From Spinacia oleracea (lineage: Eukaryota; Streptophyta; Magnoliopsida; Caryophyllales; Amaranthaceae): a DNA stretch of 64,000 nt. Positions within the stretch are counted from its first letter, which is position 1. The number at the start of each line of letters is the position of its first letter. Both the position numbers and the translations under genes were made by a program. The notes below the pieces were generated by a model, which was given only the letters and a program-made list of their open reading frames with translations, ran no database searches and was not told the DNA's origin. The stretch is taken from assembly GCF_020520425.1 (NCBI RefSeq), contig NC_079489.1, positions 78,591,310 through 78,655,309 of the forward strand. The letters run 5' to 3'. This document shows, one piece after another, positions 36,267 to 46,080 of the stretch.

Positions 36267-37332
36267 GTTTTTGTTCCTTTTTTTCGAGAACGCCATTTTT
36301 TCCTATTTGTGTTGAATTTGAAAACCAAAACGATGCAACACGTGGACAATCTTGTGTATGATGAAGCTCAAATCATTGAGTTGGAAAGTTTTTCAACAGT
36401 TCTGGTAATTACCTCTAGTCAATTTAATAATGTTGAATTACCGGTTCAACTTTCTTTTTTCTGTTACAAACCAATAAATGTGTTTAATATTGTTTTCAGT
36501 GTGATCTCCTGGGTACTTTCCTTGATGATAGAGGCAATAATGATGAAGGTGATATTGGAACGTACCCCATGGAGGAGGTTGAGTTTGATTGGAAGACTGC
36601 AAAAGGTTCTGACCTTGACTGTGGAATTTATACGATGATTAGTATGTTGACATTTGAAGGAATCAAATGTAGCTGTCCTGATTTGAAAGAGGTTAGAATT
36701 TTTTCGAATCATAACTTTTAAGTCAAAATTCCTAACTTTTACTGCAATTTGCTTAACTTTTATTAGCCTTATTTATTTTGGAATTTAAAATGATGTTGAT
36801 AATGTTATTCTTTTTTTTTCAAACAATAAAGCCTCGTAAAAGGATTGTTCTGCGTGCCGAAATATGTGCCACACTTGTGTTATCTGACATGAATGACAAA
36901 CGGGCAGAAGTTCTCAATAATCTTGCTGATTTCAATTCCAAACGAGTAGATGTCTATCCACATGTGGTAACCAGGAGGAAGAAAAAATTGGCAGACGATA
37001 AGAAGTTGAAGAGAGAAGCTGCCAAAAAGGAGAAGGAACTTGAAAAGAAAGCAGAGGAGAATGCCAATGAGAACAAGAAACCAGAGGGTAATATTGCAGA
37101 GGAGAATGCCAATGAGAACGAGAAACCAGAGGGTAATATGGCAGAGGTGAATAACAATGTGGCAGATGTGAATGATAATGCGGCAGAGGGCAACAAACAA
37201 CCGTTGAAGACTTTTACTTCAAGAAAACATCTTAAAAGGAATGTATCAGATGCATCTGCCCCCGAAAATGTAGGACCACCAGAGAAGAAGCAAGCTCCTA
37301 CCAAACGGACGGCAAAGAAACCTGCAGCATGA
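36267..37332 (+). CDS. MULE-borne Ulp1-like cysteine peptidase gene, exons 6-8
   Basis: Exons 36267-36404, 36500-36691, 36832-37332, in frame with exon 5 at 19167. Exon 6 has VFVPFFRERHFFLFVLNLK then QHVDNL: the Ulp1 (C48) catalytic His (about residue 582) and Asp (about 599). Exon 7 has GSDLDCGIYTM with the catalytic Cys (about 659). The Gln usually six or so residues before that Cys is not seen; a Lys is at that spot. Exon 8 is a Lys/Glu-rich tail with a tandem repeat of EENANENKKPEGNIAE type (about residues 740-780) and basic clusters near the C-terminus that may be nuclear signals. The gene ends 1.6 kb before the convergent transposase gene. Confidence 0.85.
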
Positions 37333-38967
37333 AATTTTAATATTAGTTTTAAAGTTGATCAAAACTTTAAGTACAATAATCTTAACTTTTACATTTTCAC
37401 AAAAATATTTCTCTAGAGTATAATGCCATTTTTATGTATATATGGCATATAATTTTGGTTTTTGGTGATGTTCAGTAGAACATAGAAACATGTATTTTTA
37501 AAGTTGTTGATTCTATGGTTAAAGTTAAGAATATTATAATTAAAGTTAGCCTTGTTATTGTTATAGTTAAGATCAACTTTAAGTATAACATTGGTTTTTG
37601 GTGATGTTCAGTTTCTGTAAAAGTTTAGGATAATTTAGTTAAAGTTGAGGGTTCTTAAGTTAAAGTTTAGGATTCTGTTGTTAAAGTTTAAGCATCTGAA
37701 GTTGAAGTTTTGGAGTCTGAAGTTATAATTAAGGTTTCTGAACTTAAAGTTTAAGATTTTAAAGTTAAAGTTTAGGCATTTGAAGTTAAAGTTAAGGAAT
37801 CCAAAGTTAAAGTTTAGGATTCTGAGTTAAAATTGAGGATAATTGAGTTAAAGTTGAGGATTATAGAGTTAAAGTTAGGGTTTTAGAGTTAAAGTTGAAG
37901 GTTCTAAAGTTAAAGTTTAGGATTCTGCAGTTAAAGTTTAGGATAATTAAGTTAAAGTTGAGGATTATAGAGTTAAAGTTAGGGTTTTAGAGTTAAAGTT
38001 GAGGGTTCTAAAGTTAAAGTTTAGGCTTAAAGTTTAGGATAATTGAGTTAAAGTTGAGGGTTTAGAGTTAAAGTTGAGGGTTCTAAAGTTAAAGTTTAGG
38101 ATTCTGTAGTTAAAGTTTAGGATAATTGAGTTAAAGTTGAGGATTATAGAGTTAAAGTTAGGGTTTTAGAGTTAAAGTTGAGGGTTCTAAAGTTAAAGTT
38201 TAGGATTCTGTAGTTAAAGTTTAGGATAATTGAGTTAAAGTTGAGGGTTTAGAGTTAAAGTTGAGGGTTCTAAAGTTAAAGTTTAGGATTCTGAAACATG
38301 TATTTAAAGTTGTTGGTTCTATGCTTAAAGTTAAGATTATCATAGTTAAAGTTAGCCCAGTTATTGAAATAGTTAAGAAAATTTAATATTAGTTTATCTA
38401 ACTTTTATTACAAAAATGGTAACTTTAAGTACAAAACTCTCAACTTTAAGTATAATATTGGTTTTTGGTATATTACTTCAATTCTTCATTGTACGTTAAG
38501 TATCCATGCACTTTGAAACTTTATTTTCAACTTAAATCCGAAAAAAAAATTCACAATTTATCTAGGTTAGACACTTGGACACGTATCCAAGTCAGTCCAA
38601 GTAACATGGGTTTTGGCGATGTTTAGAAAAAGTTACGTAACATATTAGAAGTTGTTAATTTAATGCTAAAAGTTAAGCAAATATACCTCAACTTTTACTA
38701 TATCAAGCCTGAGTTTTAATATATAAATCTCAACTTTTACAGTTTTGAACAAAAGACAGATTAAAAGATATATACACTTCAGAGAAATATTATACTTCAC
38801 TAAATTTTAATGTATATATTCAAACTTTCAATGTAAAAACAAACTTTTACCAAGTTCTCAAGTCTAGTCAACTTTAACTTCAGAATGTTAAACTTTAACT
38901 TCATAAACCTTAACTTTAACTTTAATAAAAAATTAAATTCTATTTTTGATAAGAAACATTAAAAGAA
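37333..38967. other. Spacer between the convergent MULE genes
   Basis: No coding frame. Most of 37480-38400 is the 21-bp-period array; the remainder is AT-rich with scattered AACTTTTA motifs. It must hold the terminators of both genes. Confidence 0.6.
37620..38345. repeat. 21-bp-period GTTAAAGTT array, block 4, with higher-order repeats
   Basis: The longest block. Five or six monomer variants recur in fixed order (AGGATAATTGA, AGGATTATAGA, GGGTTTTAGA, AGGGTTCTAAA, AGGATTCTG), so the array has a higher-order unit of roughly 105-125 bp repeated about four times, some with monomer skips. Confidence 0.85.
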
Positions 38968-41900
38968 TCAAAATAATCTCAAATTTGGAGTTATTGTTCC
39001 AAAGTCTGCTGTTGGAGGCGCTGCAGTTTTTCCCTTCTTCTTTTTGACAAATGGTCCTCGTGGTCTTTTGTTCCTTCCTTTTGTTGTGCAACGTTCAGGA
39101 TCCAACACCATAGGAGGTTCAGTTGCTGTGTTTGTTGCAGGTTCAGAACTTGTTGCTTGTTGTACACTTGTATCACTTGTTGTTGTTGCATGAGTACCTA
39201 CAAACATTTAACATACTGTATCATAACTTTTACTTATAAAACCCAAACTTTAACATATAAAACCCTAACTTTTACTTATAAAATTGTAACTTTTACATAT
39301 TTTCCTTTTTAAGAAAATTTGAGTTCTAATATGTTTTTATTTCACACATTATAGTTTTTTTGGTTTAAAGTTGTGGTTCTGTAGGTTAAAGTTATGAAAT
39401 TTATTCTAAAGTTAAGACATACTTTCGTCATCTCTAACTTAACTTTAACAGGGAATATCTTAACTTTAACCAAAAAACAATTAACTTTTACCTGCTGGTG
39501 CTAAGTTTGTTTCATATACTGCTGTTGCATTTGTTTCAGGTGCTGCTGTTGCACTTGTTTCAGGTGCTGCTGTTGCACTTGTTTCTGTGGTTGAAGCGTC
39601 GTTAGTGTTTGAAACATTTAATTACGTTAGAAGTTCATCAACCAGAGACACACTAGCGGCATAACCATCCTCCATAAGGGTTCTTGTCTCCTCATTTGAT
39701 TGGCTTTTCAAGATAAGGTTGTAGTATTTCCTAGCCATGGTTTGGCGCCAAGGTGTGTACTGCACCTCTTCTGGTTTTTCATTTTCTAATTTGTTCCAAA
39801 CTGATGACTTGGCAGATTTTGTCCACCTCTTTTTGATGTACTGTTCTGGAATCCGGTTAACCGAATGAAGGTGCAATATCCTAATGCAGTGGTAGAACAA
39901 CCATCCCGAAGCTTCAAAGTTTTTACACGTACATGATACTGTTTGGCTCTCGTGGATGTATGTTACTCTTTGTGCAGACCAAGGTTCTTCATCAATGGAC
40001 ACATCATAGAACTCAGTATTTTCTACATTAGTAGTACCATGTTTTAAATTTAGGAAAGTCAATATAAAAGTTAGCCCTGGTGTACTTAAAGTTATAAAAA
40101 CTTAATTTTTCAAGTTACATAACTTTAAAAACAAAAAACCTGACTTTAGCTTCAGATGCCTAAACTTTAACTTCAAAATCTTAACTTTTAAAACAAAAAA
40201 CCTAAACTTTTTACTTAAAGTTATGAAAATATGTATAAAAGTTAGCCCTGGTGAAGTAAAAGTTAATAAACTTTATATTTCAGTTTATCAACTTTTATTA
40301 AAAAAAGGCATAACTTTTACAGTAAAAAGACTAACTTTATAATTTTTCAAAAATGGAAACTTTAAATTCTGATATTTACCTTGTTTCCAAATTAATTTTG
40401 CTGTTGTTGCAATTGAATATCCAAATTCCTCCTCAAAGTCTCTGAATAGTGACAACGTGTAAACTTCTGATGCATGTTTCAGCAATCCAGATAGTGGTAA
40501 AGCCGAGGATGGAACCGATTTAATACAAGAGAATTCAGCTTGCTTTTCTGTACTTCTCCAACGTTGTATTGTACCTTTGAACAATCTATAGAAATCAGTT
40601 AAACTGGTTGTTCTGTTTGCTCTAAATCCGATGGCGTGATTAGTGCTTTCACTTCGTTGTGAAGACAAAATCCCAGCTGAAAAGAAGTCTTTGCTTAGCG
40701 CAGGGCACCATTTTTCTCTCAAATCGTATACATTTGTAAACCACTCTTCCCCTATCAGCTCATATTGTTGCAGCATTGATCTCCAATTGGTTTCAAATTC
40801 AACTACTGTGACACACTTATACAAGCAATAGTTGAATGTCTTCTTAAAAGTTGGATCTCGTTTCAATGCCCCAAATCTGGTAATAGCATTCTGATGCAAA
40901 TGCCATACACATAATCTGTGTCTTGAATCTGGAAAGACCTGCATATACAACCCAATCTTAAAAGTTGAGATTTTTAAAGTTAAAGTTAAGAATATTGAAG
41001 TTAAAGTTAAGAATTTTAAAGTTAAAGTTAAAGTTAAGGATCTTAAGGTTAAGGTTAAGTATTCTTAATTTAAACTTTAGGATTCTAAAATTAAAGTTAA
41101 GATTTCTAAATTTAAATTTAAGGATTCTGAACTTAAAGTGAAAGATTTGGAAGTTAAAGTTAAGGACTATGAACTTAAAGTGGAGGAATATGAAGTTAAA
41201 GTTAAGGACTCTGAAAAGAATAAATCTTGGATTTTTACCTGATTAATGGCATTGTTCATTGCTGCATCTTGATCTGTAAAGATTGATATTGGACTTTTTC
41301 CCCCCATTGACTTTTTGAAAGTTTGTAGAAGCCACACAAACGACTCAATCTTTTCATCTCCTATGAATGCACAACCAAACATGCAATTGTTCCAGTGGTT
41401 GTTTATTCCAACTATTGGACCACAAATTAGGTTATACCTGTTTGTTCTATACGTTGTGTCAAAAACCACTATATCTCCAAAAATTCCATAGTCTTCCATC
41501 ATCATAGAGTCCCTCCAAAACAAACTCCTTAATTTGCCTTTTTCATCCAATCTAAATCTAAAAAAGAAGTTTGGGTCACCTTCAAGCTCTAAATACATTA
41601 TGTCAGTTACTGCTTGTGCATCACCTCCTTCTATTTGCTTCATTTTTAACCTCGTGCAGTAATTTAGATGGTCTTTCTTCGAGTGTCCCAAATTTTCTTC
41701 ACCTCCAGCTTCAATTGCCATGTAGTTAAAGGAAGCCGTGGATGATAGATCTGTCAGTTGAGCATAAAAGAATGTAAATAAAATAATAGTTTCGGCAAAA
41801 TGTTTAACTTTACTCAACTTTTACTTCTTCAGACCTGACTTTTAGTACAAAAAGGCTAACTTTAACTTTTAAAAATTTAATTGTCAATAACTTAACTTTA

Positions 41901-43760
41901 ACACCTTATAGTTAATTTTCTGTGTTAAAGTTGTTGTTATTTACGTTAAAGTTAAGGAAATCGTTGTCAAAGTTAAAGACATTCTTCATTCTACTCTAAC
42001 CTAACTTTTACTTTAAAAAGCTTAACTTTAACTTCTAAAACTTTAATTGTCATTAACTTAACTTTAACACCTTATAGTTAATTTTTGTGTTAAAGTTGTT
42101 GTTATGTAGGTTAAAGTTAAGGAAATTGTTGTCAAAGTTAAAGACAGTTCTCATTCTACTCTAACCTAACTTTTACTTTAAAAAGCTTAACTTTAACTGA
42201 GATGAGTGTGACTTTTATATTTTCAACTTTTTTATTCTTAAAAGGTGATTGCAGTAACAAAAGGATGAGTATCAAAACAATAACTTTTACACAGAACATA
42301 AAAGTTTAACTATCAAAATGTAACTATTACCAGATTTTTGCATACTTTCAATTGCCTCCCTCTTCTCTTCCGTTATTTGCCTTTCAGATCTATGCAAGTA
42401 GTGCCATTGACTTCTAGTTAAATCATGGTTGTGCATTATCACGTGATTAACAACCTCATATCTGCCTTCAGAATTGATTTTCACTCTCAAGCAAGCCCTA
42501 CATTGAGTTCTCGTGATCGAAACTTGCCTTGGTTTTCTCTCTTTTTTGGGCACTACAGGAACAACTGTTTGCACTTTTTTCTTTTTGTTCTTTCCATTGT
42601 TTGTTACTCCTGCTGCTGAACAAACATATGTCTTTTCAAGCACGATTCTTGTCCCAACTTTGAATCTTGTGTTTCCTTTCCTTATGGAAAATCCAACCTC
42701 ACTAGCATGTTTTTGGTAGAAAACTAGAAGTTCCTCCACTGTTTCGGCAGTGTATCCCATCAGTGTTCCAACAATATCTTGATTCGGTTCTGTTATTGCA
42801 ATTACTAAAAATCAGCAGAAATTTTTATGATTAAACCCTAACTTTTATGCATAATACTATAACTTTTATTAAAACAAGGCCAACATTTACTAAAACAAGT
42901 TTAACTTCTATGCATAGAACTTTAACTTTTACTAAAACAAGGCTAACTTTTACTAAAACAAGCCTAACTTTTACGCATAAAACTATAACTTTTACTATAA
43001 TAAGGGTAACTTTTACTAAAATAAGTCTAACTTTTATGGATAAAACTATAACTTTTTCTAAAACAAGCCTTATATCAATTTAAACAAGGCTAACTTTTAT
43101 GCATCAAACTATAACTTTTATGCATAAAACCAAAACTGTAAATTCTTTATTAAAATCATGTTAAAAATCTAAGCAAATATTCTAAACTTTACATTTTACA
43201 TACTTAACTTTTACTCTGAAAACCTCAACTTTAACTTTGATATCTGTAACTTTTTCAAACACCTATTTTTCAGCCAAACCAACACCTTTACATAACTTTT
43301 ACAGGAATATCTCTAAGTTTTTCATTCATAACTATAACTTTAACTTTGAACTTATAAACTATAAGTTTTATGCATAACTATAACTTTACATTTCACATAC
43401 TTAACTTTTACTCTGAAAACCTCAACTTTAACTTTGATATCTGTAACTTTTTCAAACACCAATACTACAGCCAAACCAACATATTTACCTAACTTTAACA
43501 GGAATATCCCTAACTTTTACATTTATAACCATAACTTTAACTTCAAACATATATAATTAATTATTCATACCTTCAGAATCAGAAATAATATCTTGTTCTT
43601 CAGCTTCCATTGCTTCCTCTTCTTCACGTTCCTGTGCCAAAGCATTGTTTTCGATGCAATTGTTGAGAACGTCCTCCATTGTTGCATCTTGAATATCAGG
43701 TTCTAGAGGAACTTGAATTGTTTGAGTTGATTGAATCACACTCCTAATTAGGTTTTCCAT
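38968..43760 (-). CDS. FAR1-like MULE transposase gene (6 exons, one in-frame stop)
   Basis: Exons, 5' to 3': 43760-43571, 42804-42331, 41750-41239, 40938-40380, 40022-39492, 39197-38968, total 832 codons with stop. Exon 2 holds a FAR1 DNA-binding domain (LLVFYQKHASEVGFSIRKGN ... NHDLTRSQW). Exons 3-4 hold the MULE transposase core: LFWRDSM, FGDIVVFDTTYRTNRYN, IFTDQDAAMNNAI, then VFPDSRHRLCVWHLHQN. Exon 5 has a SWIM finger, CTCKNFEASGWLFYH, in which Phe replaces the third expected Cys. The exon 5 frame is broken by a single TAA at 39622-39624 (codon 712) and then runs on open to a good donor. The last exon has DPERCTTKGRNKRPRG, typical of the FAR1-family tail. The stop may be a true lesion or part of an unrecognised intron. 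Confidence 0.85.
40075..40375. repeat. GTTAAAG-type motifs in transposase intron 4
   Basis: AACTTTTA and AAAGTTA motifs of both senses fill the intron between exons 4 and 5, less regular than blocks 1-4. Confidence 0.6.
40960..41215. repeat. 21-bp-period GTTAAAGTT array in transposase intron 3
   Basis: Regular monomers (AAAGTTAAAGTTAAGAAT, GGATTCTGAACTTAAAGTGA) on +, antisense to the transposase gene. It fills the 300-bp intron between exons 3 and 4. Confidence 0.8.
41810..42240. repeat. GTTAAAG-type array in transposase intron 2, with a 123-bp duplication
   Basis: The motifs AACTTTAACTTCTAAAAC, CTTAACTTTAACACCTTATA and GTTAAAGTTGTTGTTAT appear twice in the same order (from about 41880 and 42003), a recent duplication inside the older array. 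Confidence 0.8.
42830..43556. repeat. GTTAAAG-type array in transposase intron 1
   Basis: Here the unit is AACTTTTACTAAAACAAGGC or a close relative, about 20-21 bp, with the motif on the transposase sense strand when read on minus. A longer duplication (ACTTTTACTCTGAAAACCTC ... ATCTGTAACTTTTTCAAACA) appears at about 43207 and 43408. Confidence 0.8.
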
Positions 43761-44134
43761 TAGATATTGATCTCACAATTTCGATCTCGATTTCGATTGC
43801 GTTCTTCTTCCTTCTCTTCAGTTTCTCGATCTCGATTTCAATGTCCTTCTTCCTTCTTCCTTCTTGTTTTCGATCGTTTTTGTTCTTTCTCTCTCCTATT
43901 TCGATCGATTTCGATTGCGTTCTTCTTCCTTCCTTCTCGATTTCGATCGTTTTTTTTTCTGCGATTTTTTTCCTGAGCGTTTTCTCTCTCCTCTTTCTTT
44001 CTTTCTTTGCGTGAGTTTTTCTTCCTTTCTTTTCTTTTTTTTCCTGCGCGTTTTGTTTACTTCCTTTCACACGTGTGACAACTCGGTGCACATTAATATT
44101 ATTAATGTGCACCTGTTGCACACAAGACCTTTTG
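43761..44134 (-). promoter_or_regulatory. MULE right terminal region, leader of the transposase gene
   Basis: 43770-44030 is a pyrimidine-rich leader on + (TTTCGATCTCGATTTCGATT-like units), mirroring the pyrimidine-rich leader at the left end. CACACGTGTG at 44068-44077 and a 29-bp palindrome (44085-44113; 13-base arms, GGTGCACATTAAT) precede the terminal CAAGACCTTTTG. No coding frame beyond compositional ones. Confidence 0.6.
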
Positions 44135-44143
44135 TAAATAAAT

Positions 44144-44153
44144 ACGGAGGGAG
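44144..44153. mobile_element. Stowaway-like MITE, right stub
   Basis: ACGGAGGGAG followed by TA completes the inverted terminus of the MITE at 14798-15111; the intervening MULE and its duplicated target account for the gap. Confidence 0.88.
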
Positions 44154-44294
44154 TATACTAGATTTTTATCCATCATCCATGTAAGATCGAAATAAACAAC
44201 ATACTTTTATTCAAATCTAGTTGTACTCGAGTATGATCATAGTTAGTTAATTATATTTTAATATTTTACATATATTGTTGCTATTCATATCTAA

Positions 44295-44570
44295 TCTATA
44301 CTATATATTAAAAGGCGTTTACAAGAAAGTGTACGTGACACGTGGCGCTCTGCTTATGGGTCATTCTCTCCATGTAATATTCATCTACATAAAAAAAATG
44401 GCAAACATGGTTTGTGTAAGGTTTGAACTCATGACCTTGAGTTTAAACAATAAAGCTTTTACCACTAAGCTATTACATGTTTCATGTTATCATTACAAAA
44501 AATTATATATAAGTAAACGTTAATGTTATTAATGTAGTACCCCGGGGCATCGCCCGGGCCTAAAAACTCG
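44295..44570 (+). mobile_element. Short non-autonomous Helitron-like element
   Basis: 276 bp, begins TCTATACTATATATTAAAAG (a typical plant Helitron 5' end) and ends in CTCG after a CCCGGG-GCATCG-CCCGGG hairpin 11 bp upstream. The other copy of the duplicated segment reads CTAATTGATTATTATTCC without interruption, so insertion was exactly between A and T with no target duplication, as for Helitrons. The canonical 3' end is CTRR; CTCG is a variant. Confidence 0.75.
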
Positions 44571-44755
44571 TTGATCATTATTCCACGTATATTCATATCA
44601 CTTATTACTAATGATATTTTTTATTAACAATGAAAGGTCATTTTGTATGTTGAAACAACAGTAATTAGGATTATACAATAAATGAAATAAAACGATAGAG
44701 TAATTAACACGACTTAATTAAGCTGTGATTACATTTTTGGTCGGATTAACAAAGA

Positions 44756-44872
44756 TGTCTTGGTCTAGTAGTTAAAACTTAGCGCTTGTGTATGATGGGT
44801 CTCGGATTCGAATTTCCCGCCCCCATTTGTAATTTATATTGCCCATGCGACTCGTTCGTACCAAAAAAAAAA
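44756..44872 (+). mobile_element. tRNA-derived SINE (older family), left copy
   Basis: TGGTCTAGTAGTTAAAAC resembles a tRNA D-arm/box A and GGATTCGAATTTCC a box B; an A-rich tail follows after CGTACC. The same unit is at 55200-55307 in the right duplicated copy, there interrupted at its 5' end by a younger SINE. Confidence 0.65.
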
Positions 44873-45019
44873 TATATCTTAGGTCGGATCGTCTTATTAT
44901 TGAAAAAACAACAACATACTTCGTAATAATAACACGAACGATGCGAGTAGCACGGTCGTACAGAATACTAGATAATCTTCAATATGATCCAATGAGAATC
45001 AAAGATGGCAAGTGTTAAG

Positions 45020-45775
45020 TGTTGGAAGTTCTCATTTGGAAAACACAAAGAAAAGAGCCCCAGATTGGAAAAACTCTTCATATTCTCCTTGTTAATTAAC
45101 TGGGGAATAGGTGTAACTCTTGTTTAAAAAAGTGTGAGAGTGGTATGGGTGGACACATAACACACACGGGCCTGCGCTGGGCCGCGTCGGGCTTGGGCTG
45201 TAGGCCATGGGCCTTAGGCTCTTGGGAATGGGGGTTCGCGGGCGTGGGGTGGGTTTTGTGGGTCTTACCTATTCTTTTTGTTACCGGGTTGTTTTGGTTA
45301 AGTCATTGTGACGGGAATATGTATTGATTACGTAACTATTAGATTAATTAACCTTAATGACGTCTGTTACAACATTAATTATTTATGTTCGTTTTTTGGC
45401 CGTTACAATCTTCATTTTTCCAGCCGTTTATGATTGTTGCTCTCCTTAATTCTGATTACTTAATCAGAATTTCGGTTCATTTTCCAAAATACGAAAACTT
45501 TTCAAACACTTTCCAGAAAAAAGAAACACATATTCATTTTCTCTCACACAAATTTCTCTCAGTTTTGGGCATATGTTCTGGCTCTATTCGGTTTTGTTAG
45601 TGCACAAAAAGTCGGCGTTGCACTAACCATGGAGGGTGACCGCATTCTGTTCTACTGCACCGGGAGGTAGAGCGAAATCGTCTTTTAGGACAGTTGGTGT
45701 CCATAACGCAACAATTTTTCATCAATCATTTCACCAACCAGATAAGTTTGTTATAATTTTAGTTTAATCGCAACA
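45020..45775 (+). repeat. Copia 5' LTR
   Basis: From TGTTGGAAGTTCTC to TAATCGCAACA, diverged homologue of 13351-14131, followed within 20 bp by a copia gag. A typical primer site is not seen between LTR and gag, so a small deletion is likely. Confidence 0.7.
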
Positions 45776-45793
45776 ATCTAAAAGACGATTATT

Positions 45794-46080
45794 ATGGATA
45801 TGAATTCGAAATTCCTTATTCCCGATATGTCTAAGTTAGAACCTCTTGATGGCAAGAATTATAACCTTGGGCTGTTAGGATGAGATTTTTTTTTTTTGGG
45901 AACTAATTAATGTTGCTTATGTGATTGGTGATGTTGTCGAACCTGATGATGAAACTGAATTACATGCTTTTGAGTTGAAATTTGCTAAAGATGATTGGAG
46001 ATGTAAGGGCATGTTGCTGCATCATATGTCGAATGCATTGCTTGATATCTGTATGGGTTATGGTTATGCTAGGGATATTT
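45794..46080 (+). pseudogene. Copia gag, 5' part (frameshifted, split by a gypsy insertion)
   Basis: It starts MDMNSKFLIPDMSKLEPLDG, the N-terminus of copia-type Gag (UBN2/DUF4219-like), loses frame at about 45872-45880, then continues in another frame as FFWELINVAYVIGDVVEPDD ... WRCKGMLLHHMSNAL ... GYARDI. It is cut at 46080 by the element starting 46081. The same frame resumes at 53560 once one TATTT copy is removed (RDI then WDALDKKYE). Confidence 0.88.

Larger units (their letters stand above)
15112..44134. mobile_element. Mutator-like element (MULE) with Ulp1-like and FAR1-like transposase genes
   Basis: The 9-bp target duplication TAAATAAAT lies at 15103-15111 and 44135-44143. The ends align as diverged terminal inverted repeats: the first 28 bases of each end match at about 19 positions, including TCTTGT and a GGTG.AC block. 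Size is 29,023 bp, or about 12.6 kb without the CACTA insertion. It carries an 8-exon Ulp1-like gene on + and a 6-exon MULE transposase gene on -, convergent, ending at 37332 and 38968. Transposases of this type make 9-11 bp duplications, which fits. Confidence 0.93.
44223..45019 (+). repeat. Duplicated segment, left copy
   Basis: It aligns with 54318-55464 in the same orientation, from TACTCGAGTATGATCATAGT to GATGGCAAGTGTTAAG. Differences are point changes plus clean insertions: a Helitron-like element here, and a solo LTR and SINE in the other copy. Confidence 0.88.

Noticed and set aside
43767-44184. Ser/Phe/Arg-rich + frames and the Lys/Glu-rich minus frame
   Set aside because: Pyrimidine-rich leader of the MULE transposase gene; compositional, no spliced continuation.
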